Notes: generated by a model from the sequence alone, not told the origin. A DNA stretch of 5,512 nt from Parachlamydiaceae bacterium (GCA_013414685.1 CP058704.1:2566610-2572121); one strand, 5' to 3'; shown: positions 1 to 5,512, counted from the stretch's first letter. A program made the numbers and translations.

Positions 1-177
1 GGGGATTTACATCAGGCCATGCAAGGTCCATGTGTCTATGGAAAAGTTTTTGAACGGCGATGCCCCATGTTACGCTCTTGTGCTACAGGATTGTGCATAC
101 ATGGCTTGTCAGGCGAAGATGTATTTAAAGAATTTTGTGAGTGGCACAAGACAATAAGGGGTTTTGTAGAAGCTTAA
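1..177 (+). CDS. 3' end of an unidentified cysteine-rich protein (partial)
   Basis: Frame 1 is open from the window edge to the TAA at 175-177 and gives 58 residues with five cysteines (residues 11, 21, 27, 32 and 46), including CPMLRSCATGLC and a charged C-terminal helix (GEDVFKEFCEWHKTIRG). The cysteine spacing could bind metal, but I recognise no family. Frame 2 is also open, to a TAA at 152-154, and gives a different cysteine-bearing peptide (IYIRPCKVHVSMEKF onward). I prefer frame 1 because its third codon positions are more AT-rich and more codons begin with G. Given the indels elsewhere in the window, the true protein could switch between the two frames. The start and most of the gene lie upstream of the window. 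Confidence 0.35.
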   Translation, partial: GDLHQAMQGPCVYGKVFERRCPMLRSCATGLCIHGLSGEDVFKEFCEWHKTIRGFVEA

Positions 178-196
178 TTTGGCTAGAAAATTTTTA

Positions 197-225
197 TTGC
201 CAGTTTCCAAGCTTTGATATAAAAT
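197..225 (+). promoter_or_regulatory. Sigma70-type promoter of gene A
   Basis: TTGCCA (197-202, five of six matches to the -35 consensus) is followed after 17 bases by TAAAAT (220-225, five of six matches to the -10 consensus). Transcription would start near 232, giving a leader of about 60 bases before the gene at 294. It lies in the gap after the stop of the upstream gene at 177, so gene A probably has its own promoter. Confidence 0.5.
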
Positions 226-239
226 CTTTAAGATATCAA
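214..239 (+). promoter_or_regulatory. Nested dyad over the gene A -10 box; candidate operator
   Basis: TTGATAT (214-220) and ATATCAA (233-239) are perfect inverted arms of seven bases separated by 12. Inside lies a smaller palindrome, ATCTTTAAGAT (224-234). The element covers the -10 box and the expected transcription start, where a repressor would block initiation. The 14-mer TATAAAATCTTTAA within it (218-231) recurs upstream of gene B. No regulator is encoded in the window, and AT-rich DNA forms such dyads fairly easily. Confidence 0.35.
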
Positions 240-280
240 TGTATGAAGAATTTAGTTAAAAATGTAAACAATCACACGAA

Positions 281-286
281 GAGGTG
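281..286 (+). promoter_or_regulatory. Ribosome binding site of gene A
   Basis: GAGGTG lies 4 bases before ATG 291 and 7 bases before ATG 294. The 7-base spacing favours the second of the two adjacent ATG codons. This site is the main reason for starting the gene here and not at the upstream ATG at 141, which has no comparable site. Confidence 0.6.
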
Positions 287-293
287 TTATATG

Positions 294-1397
294 ATGGTTA
301 ATCCAACAGCAGGAAGAGAAGCACTCTACCAAGCTTATACAGATAGAAAAGAAGATGTAAAAAAGCCGTTCAAGCTTACAAAGACGATACTACAACAGTT
401 GATGTAGATAAAAAATTCAAAATTTAGTAGCAGCGATTATCAACGTAGAGGAGCAAAAGCCGATGTTATTGCTTACTTAAAACGTAAAAATGATGCTGAC
501 CAGGCAAAATTTGAAGGTGCTTTTTCAGAAACTTCTAAGTGATGGATTCAAAAAAACAAGAAAAGGCATTGAAAAAGACGAAACTGTTGAAGATACCAAT
601 ACAGATACAACTGAAAAAATGATGGATCTGACAAATCAGGTTCTACTGAAGCTGAAGAAGAAGCTAAAAATCAGGTTCAACTGAAGGTGAAGAAGAAGTT
701 AATAAAGGTTCAGCTGAAACTACTGAAGATGTAAAAACCATCTTCAACTGAAGGTGAAGAAGAAGCTAAATCAGGTTCAACTGAAACTTCTGAAGATGTA
801 GAAAAAAAGTTTCAACTGAAACTACTGAAGATGCAAAAACCAGGTTCAACTGAAGGTGAAGAAGCTAAAACAGGTCCAACTGAAACTTCAGAAGATGCCG
901 CAAAATTAAAAGAAATGGAAGACGCTGCTGCGGCAACAAAAAAGAAAAATGACGAGCAAACAGCTAAAGAAACTTCTTCTAAAGAAGAAGTGAAACCTGG
1001 CGAAGAACAAGTTAAAGCTAATACAAAACCAGCAGCAAAAGAACCAGCAAAAACTACTGACAATAAAGTTGAAAATAAGAAAGATGAAAGAAACTTTATT
1101 GCAAAATTCTTTAGCAAGCTTTGCGAAATGATCAGTAACCTTTTCAAGAGAATCTTTGGATCATCTGATGATTCAAAAGCTAAAGAAGCTCAAAAGCAAC
1201 AGAAGCTTCAAAAGCTACAGAAGCTCCAAAAGCTACAGAAGCTTCAAAAGCTACAGAAGCTTCAAAAGCTACAGAAGCTCCAAAAGCTACAGAAGCTTCA
1301 AAAGCTACTGAAGCTCCAAAAGCTACAGAAGCTTCAAAAGCTACTGAAGCTCCAAAAGCAACAGAAGCTCCAAAACTTAAGTTTAAGTTTGTTTTAA
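294..1397 (+). CDS. Gene A: repeat-rich acidic/lysine-rich low-complexity protein, frameshifted
   Basis: No known family is recognised. Joined reading, about 367 codons: a helical N-terminus (MVNPTAGREALYQAYTDRKE, then AVQAYKDDTTTVDVD and KADVIAYLKRKNDADQAKF); degenerate Ser-Thr-Glu repeats (633-904); a Lys/Glu-rich region (905-1080); a hydrophobic or amphipathic helix, KFFSKLCEMISNLFKR, within 1095-1160; and ten ATEASK/ATEAPK repeats (1196-1375). The frame changes near 360-364, 410-450, 540, 614-619, 666-670, 733-737, 1190-1195 and 1376-1395, mostly at A runs; the largest intact piece is 831-1397. In the 1196-1375 array the base variants are silent in frame 2 (ACA/ACT, GCA/GCT), so frame 2 is the natural frame there and the LQK reading of frame 3 is an artefact. 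The exact C-terminus is uncertain. No cleavable signal peptide is visible. Much of the protein should be disordered; a surface or secreted role is only a guess. Confidence 0.6.
633..904 (+). repeat. Degenerate acidic repeats within gene A
   Basis: Variants of SGSTEGEEEAK alternate with variants of STETSEDVEK, for example KSGSTEAEEEAK, KSGSTEGEEEVNKGSAETTED, KPSSTEGEEEAKSGSTETSED and PGSTEGEEAKTGPTETSED. The full unit is about 24 codons. At DNA level the core GGTTCAACTGAAGGTGAAGA recurs. Copies differ in sequence and length and are separated by indels at A runs, so the frame must be stitched. The repeats predict a highly acidic, unstructured segment. Confidence 0.65.
1196..1375 (+). repeat. 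Ten-copy 18-bp tandem repeat encoding ATEA[S/P]K
   Basis: Ten contiguous units of exactly 18 bases follow the form GC(A/T)AC(A/T)GAAGCT(T/C)CAAAA. They encode ATEASK or ATEAPK, roughly alternating (S,P,S,S,P,S,P,S,P,P). A degraded unit, KAKEAQ-like, precedes them at 1178-1195, where a missing base shifts the frame. All three forward frames are open across the array. Such a perfect-period array is prone to changes in copy number between strains and to assembly collapse. Confidence 0.9.
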
Positions 1398-1407
1398 TCC
1401 TTCATTT

Positions 1408-1437
1408 AAAGGGCCTCAAATTGAGGCCCTTTTCATT
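1408..1437 (+). terminator. Rho-independent terminator after gene A
   Basis: AAAGGGCCTC (1408-1417) pairs perfectly with GAGGCCCTTT (1423-1432) around the loop AAATT, giving a ten-base-pair stem with a GC-rich core of seven pairs, followed by a T-rich tail. It lies 11 bases after the TAA at 1395-1397 and supports gene A ending there. It separates gene A from gene B. The A run on the left arm could make it work on the other strand too. Confidence 0.85.
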
Positions 1438-1447
1438 TAGGTTTCTT

Positions 1448-1467
1448 TATAAAATCTTTAAAAGATT
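1448..1467 (+). promoter_or_regulatory. Palindromic upstream element of gene B, shared with gene A
   Basis: TATAAAATCTTTAA (1448-1461) is identical to the gene A element at 218-231. It runs into the palindrome AATCTTTAAAAGATT (1453-1467), with seven-base arms around one central base. It ends 44 bases before the gene B start. TAAAAT (1450-1455) could serve as a -10 box, but no good -35 box lies 16-18 bases upstream (the terminator stem is there), so the gene B promoter is not assigned firmly. TAATAT (1472-1477) is another possible -10. Confidence 0.4.
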
Positions 1468-1511
1468 CAGTTAATATATTTCTTTTATTAAAATAAATTG
1501 GTGGTTGTTGT

Positions 1512-3271
1512 ATGTCTATTGACTCTAATTCTAAAGGCAATTTTTTCAGTGGAAGAAATCTTGTTTATGAGACTTATTCAAATTGGTGCGCGGAAGGAAA
1601 AGATTTAGGAATTCTTAAAAAGGTTATGACTCATCCAAATCTCTTGATGAAATTCTAGCTACTTCATTGCCTATCCTCCTAGAGAACAAAGACACCCAGG
1701 AAAATCGTGCTGATGTCACTGCTTTTTAACTTTAAAATTTAATAAAACTGAGCAAGATAAAAATAATCCAAAAACTGATCGACTTGAAAAACTCTTTAAC
1801 AAAATAGCAAACCGAAACTTTTCCAGTTCCTGTGAAAAAGGAAGAAATTTGGTTTATAAAACCTATGAAAGAATTTGTGGTGAGGGAAGTGATGGCAAAT
1901 TGTCTGCCTTTAAAAGAGCCTATAAATCCATCGATTCTTTAGCCACAGTATTAGGTCAAGCAGGGCGCTTTGTGAATGGAAATAACGACAATAAGCCTTA
2001 TGTTGAATCCTTTTTGACCGCAAAATTCAATAAAACGCAAAGCGATCCAAACGATCCAAAAAAGACAGGCTGGCAAAATTATTTGAAAAACTTTCCGAAA
2101 AAGGGACATTTCTTAGCGCAGCAGAGAAAAAAAGAAACATGAAAAAGAAGCTGAATCTGAGGCGCCAAAGTTACCTGAACCCCAAGATTCAAAAGCCGAA
2201 GATTTAAATTTAAAAGGTGAAAGCCAATTACAAGCTGGAGATCCTTCTTTTAAAATTCAGGAATTACAAAAAGAGATACAGGATTTACAAGAACAAAAAT
2301 TGAAATTAAGGGAAGAAAAAGAAACTTATTCTCCTCTAACCTCCCTGTGTATACTGATTTTAGATTTGAAGACTGGATTAAAAGACTTAAAGATTGTCCA
2401 GATTCGCCAATAAGAGATTTTTTAATTGACACCCTGACTTCCATGCTTAGCACAAATTCTGAAGCCTTCAAATCTATCTATTATACTCAATTTGAGCGTT
2501 TCAAAAGTTCAGAAATGAACAATTTATCAGATGAAGTTATAGTTTGCGAACTTAAAGGATTCGCTGAGGATATTGAGAGAAAGATAAAAGATCAATTGCA
2601 AGCAAACGACAGCAAAACAGTTGAGCTAACCCAAAACTAAATGAAAAAATCGATGAGCTTAAGACTTATCTTCCCGAAAGTGAAGAAAAACTTTCCAATG
2701 ATGTTGAAGATCATCAGGAATCTGAAGAAAGTTCTTCAGTAACATATCAAGAAAAATTGAGTAAAATTCAACTCAGCGATTTGAAAAAGCTCTTAAGAAG
2801 ATTAAAGAAACTCAAAGCTCATCCGCGCATGATGTTCAGGATCCACTTTCAATAGCAACTTCTCTACCAGAGACCGAAGATCAATTGGAAATAGAGGCTT
2901 TGATTGAGGCTGAGAAGGCTTTAAAAGAAAATCCTTCAACATCCAAGCAAACTTCAGACTCTAAAAACTGGAGAAAGAAACCAACCTTTTGAAGGGATCC
3001 CTCACGATGAGATGAGTCCTGAATATCAGGCTGCATTACTCGCTCAATCAAAACCCCAGACACCTTCAGATGTTGGTTCTTCTGATCTAAAATCTGGCAA
3101 AGTCAAGAAAAAGAGAAAGGTCCTGATGGAGCTTCAGAGCTAAAAGAAAAACCTAATGGATTTAAGGCCTTTTTACTGAAGGTAGCTACACCCTTTATTG
3201 CCATCGGCAAATTTTTTACTCATCTTTTCAAAGTATTAGAAACTTATTTGTTCAAAAGAAGAAGAACCTAA
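1512..3271 (+). CDS. Gene B: multidomain protein with a duplicated N-terminal domain, frameshifted
   Basis: Unrecognised; about 585 codons when frames are joined. The ATG at 1512 follows GGTGG (1500-1504) by 7 bases. Order: two tandem copies of a domain of about 96 residues (1536-2100); an acidic linker and a coiled coil (IQELQKEIQDLQEQKLKLRE, 2256-2315); a helical region (VYTDFRFEDWIKRLKDCPDS onward, 2347-2630); a Glu/Lys/Ser-rich low-complexity region (2631-3170); and a hydrophobic C-terminal segment (3194-3265) ending in a KRRR cluster. Frame changes fall near 1640, 1725, 2130, 2335, 2630, 2780, 2965 and 3103, most at A or T runs. Intact pieces include 1849-2142 (a TTG start that is only internal) and 2347-2640. 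Joined frames contain no nonsense codon. The end is TAA 3269-3271, or TAA 3276-3278 in frame 3 if another indel is present. Membrane association or secretion is inferred only from the C-terminus. Confidence 0.65.
1536..2100 (+). repeat. Tandem duplication of a ~96-residue domain in gene B
   Basis: Copy 1 (about 1536-1806) and copy 2 (about 1807-2100) align along their length: GRNLVYETY with GRNLVYKTY, then W/I-C-x-EG-x-D, KSLDEILATSLP with KSIDSLATVLGQ, N-x-D, and FLTLKFNKTEQDKNNPK with FLTAKFNKTQSDPNDPK. The GRN and FLT anchors recur with a spacing of about 96 codons. The match depends on joining frames at about 1640 and 1725, and its strength confirms those joins. I do not recognise the domain. 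Confidence 0.8.
3194..3265 (+). other. Hydrophobic C-terminal segment of gene B, similar to one in gene A
   Basis: The segment reads FIAIGKFFTHLFKVLETYLF followed by KRRR. Gene A carries FIAKFFSKLCEMISNLFKR at 1095-1151. Aligned with short gaps, FIA, KFF, a polar residue plus leucine, and a terminal LFKR are shared. It is long enough to span or lie on a membrane and is followed by positive charges, as for a tail anchor. In gene A the equivalent is followed by the repeat array and is not C-terminal. Confidence 0.45.
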
Positions 3272-3285
3272 GGCATAAGCTTGTG

Positions 3286-3320
3286 TCTGCCACGCTTGAT
3301 AAACAAGCGTGGCAGATTTA
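3286..3320 (+). terminator. Strong hairpin terminator after gene B
   Basis: TCTGCCACGCTTG (3286-3298) pairs perfectly over 13 bases with CAAGCGTGGCAGA (3304-3316) around the loop ATAAA. It begins 14 bases after the gene B stop at 3271. The following tract is TTTAATT, a short T run, so termination efficiency is less certain than the stem stability suggests. The convergent gene C ends at 3677, so the hairpin may also stop antisense read-through. Confidence 0.75.
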
Positions 3321-3676
3321 ATTGGAAGTATTCTTCTGTCTATTTGCCTCCTGAGGCATTTCTCAAGTCTATTTTAGACTTATGAACAATGAAATAAAAA
3401 GAAAAAGCAACCCCTTCATTTCAAAAAAGCTTTCTGCTTACTGGTTTTTAAGATTTTGTTAATCAATAAGTTGTGTTAAGCATACAGGGCTAAGCTTATT
3501 CTCTTGGAAATTCGCATTAGGAAATCCACAATCGCAAATTTGTAGACAGCTTATTAACAGACTCTCCCAGAAATTACTTTTAAAAATGAGGGGGTTAGAA
3601 AAATGATCGCACAAAAAGCGTACATGTAAAGAAGTTAAAAGTGGACGGCTTTAAGAAATGATTTCCGTCATTTTAT
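3320..3676. other. Intergenic stretch between convergent genes B and C; no gene seen
   Basis: All frames are broken by stops and nothing resembles a protein or a structural RNA. Two small perfect hairpins lie near the gene B end: TGCCT-CCTG-AGGCA (3345-3358) and AAGTCTA-TTT-TAGACTT (3365-3381). Neither has a T tail. AAATGA-TTTCCG-TCATTT (near 3656-3673), just past the gene C stop, is a weak AT-rich hairpin that could aid termination. The stretch around 3470-3660 could be decayed gene sequence, but I can identify no source. Confidence 0.5.
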
Positions 3677-5195
3677 TTAGACCCCACTGGCGAACGAGCA
3701 AATATTTGAAAAGTCTTCAGGAGTCAGGGTTGATCTCTCAGCGAGTTGTTTTAGGTCATAAAACTGCTAAATCTAAAAAATTGAACGGCTGCTAAACGTT
3801 GTTCCTTGTTATCAATTCTTTCCAGGACATCGCGAGTGATGAACGAAATTAATCTAGGCGTGAGTCTATCCCAGATGGCATTGATTTGGGAAAGCTCTAG
3901 GGCGCGAATCTTCTCACGTGTCCTTATATCTATTTCCATTCTTAGTTTCGGGTTTTTAAAATGAGGATCAATAGTGTTAGGATCTTTGAAAAATTATGAA
4001 ATTGTTCATCGGATAATTTTCTCAGGTCAAGACCCTTTAATTGAGAAGATTGCAAATAATCTAATAAAATTGGATCCAAAAGATGAAAGATAGGATTAAT
4101 GAGAGTCGGATCTAAATTACGAAATTCAGATAAAGTTAGAGCATTCACGTTTAGGCAGGCCTGATCCTTGACCTCAATTTGTGGAATTACGTGGATTTTA
4201 AGGCGTTGCTCGACAAATTCCTTTTGGCGTGAGTTAAGGTTTTTAATTGCTCTAAGGTGAGGGATTCAAACTCTTCGTGCGTTAAAAGAGCAATTCTTAA
4301 AGCTGAATTCTTCCAGGACGCTTCAAAATCTGACATTGTAATGAGTTTAAAGTAATTAGGAAGAGTGGGTTCAAGTGCTTCCATTCTTTTTTTCATTTCA
4401 AGAGGAAGATCATATTGCTCTAATCTTTTCTCAACATTCTCTACAAGATTATCAAACGCGGGGCAGTCTTCAAAGACTTTGTAATTGGGTGGATTTTTCT
4501 TCAATTCTAGCATCCTGTCATATCTTCGTTGAGCGCAATGGGAACCTTGGGGTCTTCCAAGATGCTTTAGGTCAGGCAACAGATCTTTTCCTAACCAGGC
4601 ATAATATTTAAATTGGCCAAATCGTTCTAGCCAAGCCTCAAAATTTAATTGATCCATGTCAGCTGGTAGATAATCTTCAGGTCTAAGCCCTTGGGCTTTT
4701 TTTGCCGGGCTTCAGGAAAAAGCAGAAAGACCGAATAATGCAAGGGATCATCTATCTCTGCTTGATAATTAAAAATATTGGGAAAATGGCTTTCTTCCGG
4801 TTTATTTTGTAGGGGAAGAGCATTTGTGAGGATGGGTTCTACTTCTTGGCTTGCTGAAGCTATATGCCCCGTGAAGAGCTGATTCACGGTCCTCTGCTGA
4901 AGGGACTGGTCTTCTTTTCTAACAATGAAAACTTCTTTTCCAGCTATTGCTTTGCGCCAAAGATTTTCAATATTTTTAGAAAGAAAAATCCAATAAAACA
5001 AGTGCCTAGTGTAGCAAAAAGAGCCACAAGTCCCATGCCGATACGCCATAAAGGTGAGTGTTCTTTATGGTAGGTGATTTCGATCCATTGCCGCTCTTTT
5101 TCTTTAATTACCTTTCTTTCAATTTCAGGGAGTGAAGAAACGAAATTATTATTTAGATCGCCTGCAATTACTTTCGGAAATGGATTGATTTTCAT
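3677..5195 (-). CDS. Gene C: membrane-anchored protein with a leucine-rich helical domain, frameshifted
   Basis: Unrecognised; about 505 codons. ATG 5195 is close behind a good promoter, with only a weak ribosome site (AGG, 10 bases upstream). Residues 1-48 are polar and charged. Residues about 49-77 form one strong membrane segment (LWRIGMGLVALFATLGTCFI, then FFFLKILKIF), after which the protein is soluble. The middle contains MDQLNFEAWLERFGQFKYYA and an ELKKNPPNYKVFEDCPAFDN stretch. The last 200 residues repeat a helical theme: FESLTLEQ, VNALTLSEFRNLDPTLI, LKGLDLRKLSDEQF and IRALELSQINAIWDRLTPRLI. Frames join near 4975, 4700, 4235, 3980 and 3757; open pieces are 5195-4944, 5049-4645, 4657-4187, 4148-3942 and 3939-3751. 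The last join gives a C-terminal DLKQLAERSTLTPEDFSNIC and a stop at 3677-3679. A single membrane segment does not fit the bilobed hydrophobic hallmark of classic Chlamydia Inc proteins. Confidence 0.65.
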
Positions 5196-5208
5196 AAAAA
5201 ATAAAACC

Positions 5209-5230
5209 TATAATTTAAAATAAAATTATA
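5209..5230. promoter_or_regulatory. Symmetric AT-rich dyad at the gene C promoter
   Basis: TATAATTT (5209-5216) and AAATTATA (5223-5230) are perfect eight-base inverted arms separated by six bases. The right arm is the gene C -10 region read on the - strand. The left arm presents TATAAT (5209-5214) on the + strand, with TTGATT 18 bases upstream (5185-5190). The dyad may be an operator, or a promoter pair facing both ways. Confidence 0.35.
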
Positions 5231-5253
5231 TCAAAAAGCAAATTAATAGTCTA
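5225..5253 (-). promoter_or_regulatory. Sigma70-type promoter of gene C
   Basis: On the - strand, TAGACT (5253-5248) is a fair -35 box (four of six), followed after 17 bases by a perfect TATAAT -10 box (5230-5225). Transcription would start near 5218, giving a leader of about 23 bases before ATG 5195. Spacing and position support both the promoter and the chosen start. Confidence 0.6.
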
Positions 5254-5334
5254 TCTTTCCCTAAGGTTATAATCCTTCAAGTTAAATGTCGAAAATTTGC
5301 CACCCCAGCGTCGCAGTTCAAATAAGGCTATTCG

Positions 5335-5363
5335 TTGACTAATTATAAAGTGATTCATATGAT
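5335..5363 (+). promoter_or_regulatory. Sigma70-type promoter of the downstream + strand gene
   Basis: TTGACT (5335-5340, five of six matches) and TATGAT (5358-5363, five of six) are separated by exactly 17 bases. The start would be near 5370, about 48 bases before ATG 5418. It is the best-spaced consensus pair in the window for this gene and is divergent from the gene C promoter about 80 bases away. Confidence 0.7.
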
Positions 5364-5407
5364 CGGATTTTTGCTGAGACCTTTATAAAAACGAGAGTGG
5401 TGAATTC

Positions 5408-5413
5408 AAGGAG
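5408..5413 (+). promoter_or_regulatory. Ribosome binding site of the 3'-truncated gene
   Basis: AAGGAG is a near-perfect Shine-Dalgarno core, four bases before ATG 5418. It is clearly stronger than the sites of genes B and C and fixes the start of the last gene. Confidence 0.8.
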
Positions 5414-5417
5414 AAGC

Positions 5418-5512
5418 ATGGACAGCGAATTATTTTTTCTCTCAAAGCATTTAGATCTAGTCACTCCGGACGGAGTGATTACTGATTTGACACATTTGGA
5501 TGAAAAAATGTT
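5418..5512 (+). CDS. 5' end of an unidentified protein (cut by window edge)
   Basis: The frame is open from ATG 5418 to the edge, giving 31 complete codons: MDSELFFLSKHLDLVTPDGV, then ITDLTHLDEKM. Promoter, Shine-Dalgarno site and start agree, so this is very probably a real gene, and it shows no frame change in the visible part. The string LVTPDGVITD loosely recalls the N-terminal strand of amidohydrolase-family enzymes, but without the metal-binding HxH motif this is only a weak suggestion. It is divergent from gene C and need not be related to it. Confidence 0.75.
   Translation, partial: MDSELFFLSKHLDLVTPDGVITDLTHLDEKM
5458..5481 (+). other. Hairpin within the first codons of the last gene
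   Basis: TCACTCCG (5461-5468) and CGGAGTGA (5471-5478) are perfect inverted arms separated by GA, extended by T-A, A-T and G-T pairs to 5458 and 5481. In RNA this would be a stable stem with a GGAC-type loop at codons 14-22. It is GC-rich for its surroundings and far enough from the start codon not to hide the ribosome site. It may be chance, since the bases also encode a reasonable peptide. Confidence 0.4.

Noticed and set aside
141..293. Upstream ATG at 141 as the start of gene A
   Set aside because: It overlaps the upstream gene's end and the promoter at 197-225 and has no Shine-Dalgarno site; the ATG pair at 291/294 has GAGGTG at the right distance.
614..619. Programmed ribosomal frameshifting at A runs
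   Set aside because: The shifts occur in both directions and in all three genes at many sites, with no consistent slippery heptamer plus stimulator; sequence error or decay explains them better.
812..1147. Open frame of 111 codons on the - strand opposite gene A
   Set aside because: It is the antisense of the Glu/Lys-rich repeats, which gives Ser/Phe-rich sequence without stops; there is no ribosome site, and gene A is supported by its repeats and terminator.
1178..1375. CRISPR array
   Set aside because: The repeats are contiguous 18-bp units without unique spacers and are translated; this is a coding tandem repeat.
2250..3063. Minus-strand open frames at 2250-2471 and 2881-3063
   Set aside because: Both are antisense to gene B pieces that fit the coiled-coil and acidic composition; they have no ribosome site and no protein-like pattern.
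3510..3545. Near inverted repeat AAATTCGCATT / AATCGCAAATTT as an insertion-sequence end
   Set aside because: The arms do not pair exactly, no transposase remnant or target duplication is visible, and the AT-rich context makes such near matches common.
4375..5073. Plus-strand open frames at 4375-4611 and 4864-5073
   Set aside because: They lie opposite gene C, whose joined frame, membrane segment, promoter and continuity are much better supported.
5305..5330. tRNA-like T-arm (GCAGTTCAAAT) suggesting a tRNA gene or attachment site
   Set aside because: The flanking bases do not pair into a T stem and no acceptor, D or anticodon arm can be built around it.

Overview
This AT-rich window holds about five genes, none recognisable as a known enzyme or housekeeping protein. 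Lysine- and glutamate-rich low-complexity proteins, amphipathic or hydrophobic segments, a membrane-anchored protein with helical repeats and clean sigma70-type promoters suggest a low-GC Gram-negative bacterium. The style resembles accessory or effector-like genes of environmental Chlamydiae (Parachlamydiaceae-like), but this is an impression from protein style, with no marker gene to prove it; other low-GC intracellular bacteria are possible.

Layout: (1) 1-177, the 3' end of an unidentified cysteine-rich gene on the + strand. (2) 294-1397, a + strand gene (gene A) for a disordered protein with degenerate acidic Ser/Thr/Glu repeats, a hydrophobic helix and ten perfect-length 18-bp repeats encoding ATEASK/ATEAPK; it has its own promoter, ribosome binding site and a strong terminator. 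(3) 1512-3271, a + strand gene (gene B) of roughly 585 codons with two tandem copies of a domain of about 96 residues, a coiled coil, a mixed helical region and a C-terminal hydrophobic segment resembling that of gene A; it ends at a perfect 13-bp hairpin. (4) 3320-3676, no gene seen. (5) 3677-5195, a - strand gene (gene C) of roughly 505 codons with one N-terminal membrane segment and a long helical domain with recurring leucine motifs. (6) 5196-5417, a divergent promoter region. (7) 5418-5512, the 5' end of a + strand gene with an excellent promoter and Shine-Dalgarno site, cut by the window edge.

Genes A, B and C all read as long proteins only if several single-base frame changes are allowed, mostly at A or T runs. 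Once frames are joined, I find no in-frame nonsense codon that forces a premature end. This looks more like homopolymer indel errors in the source sequence than old pseudogenes, although recent decay cannot be excluded. Coordinates of these three genes are therefore those of the joined reading.

Genes A and B appear related in regulation and in their C-termini: both have the identical 14-mer TATAAAATCTTTAA 64-76 bases upstream of the start, embedded in small palindromes, and both carry a FIA..KFF....LFKR-type hydrophobic segment near the C-terminus. They may be a co-regulated pair of exported or membrane-associated proteins; that role is inference.
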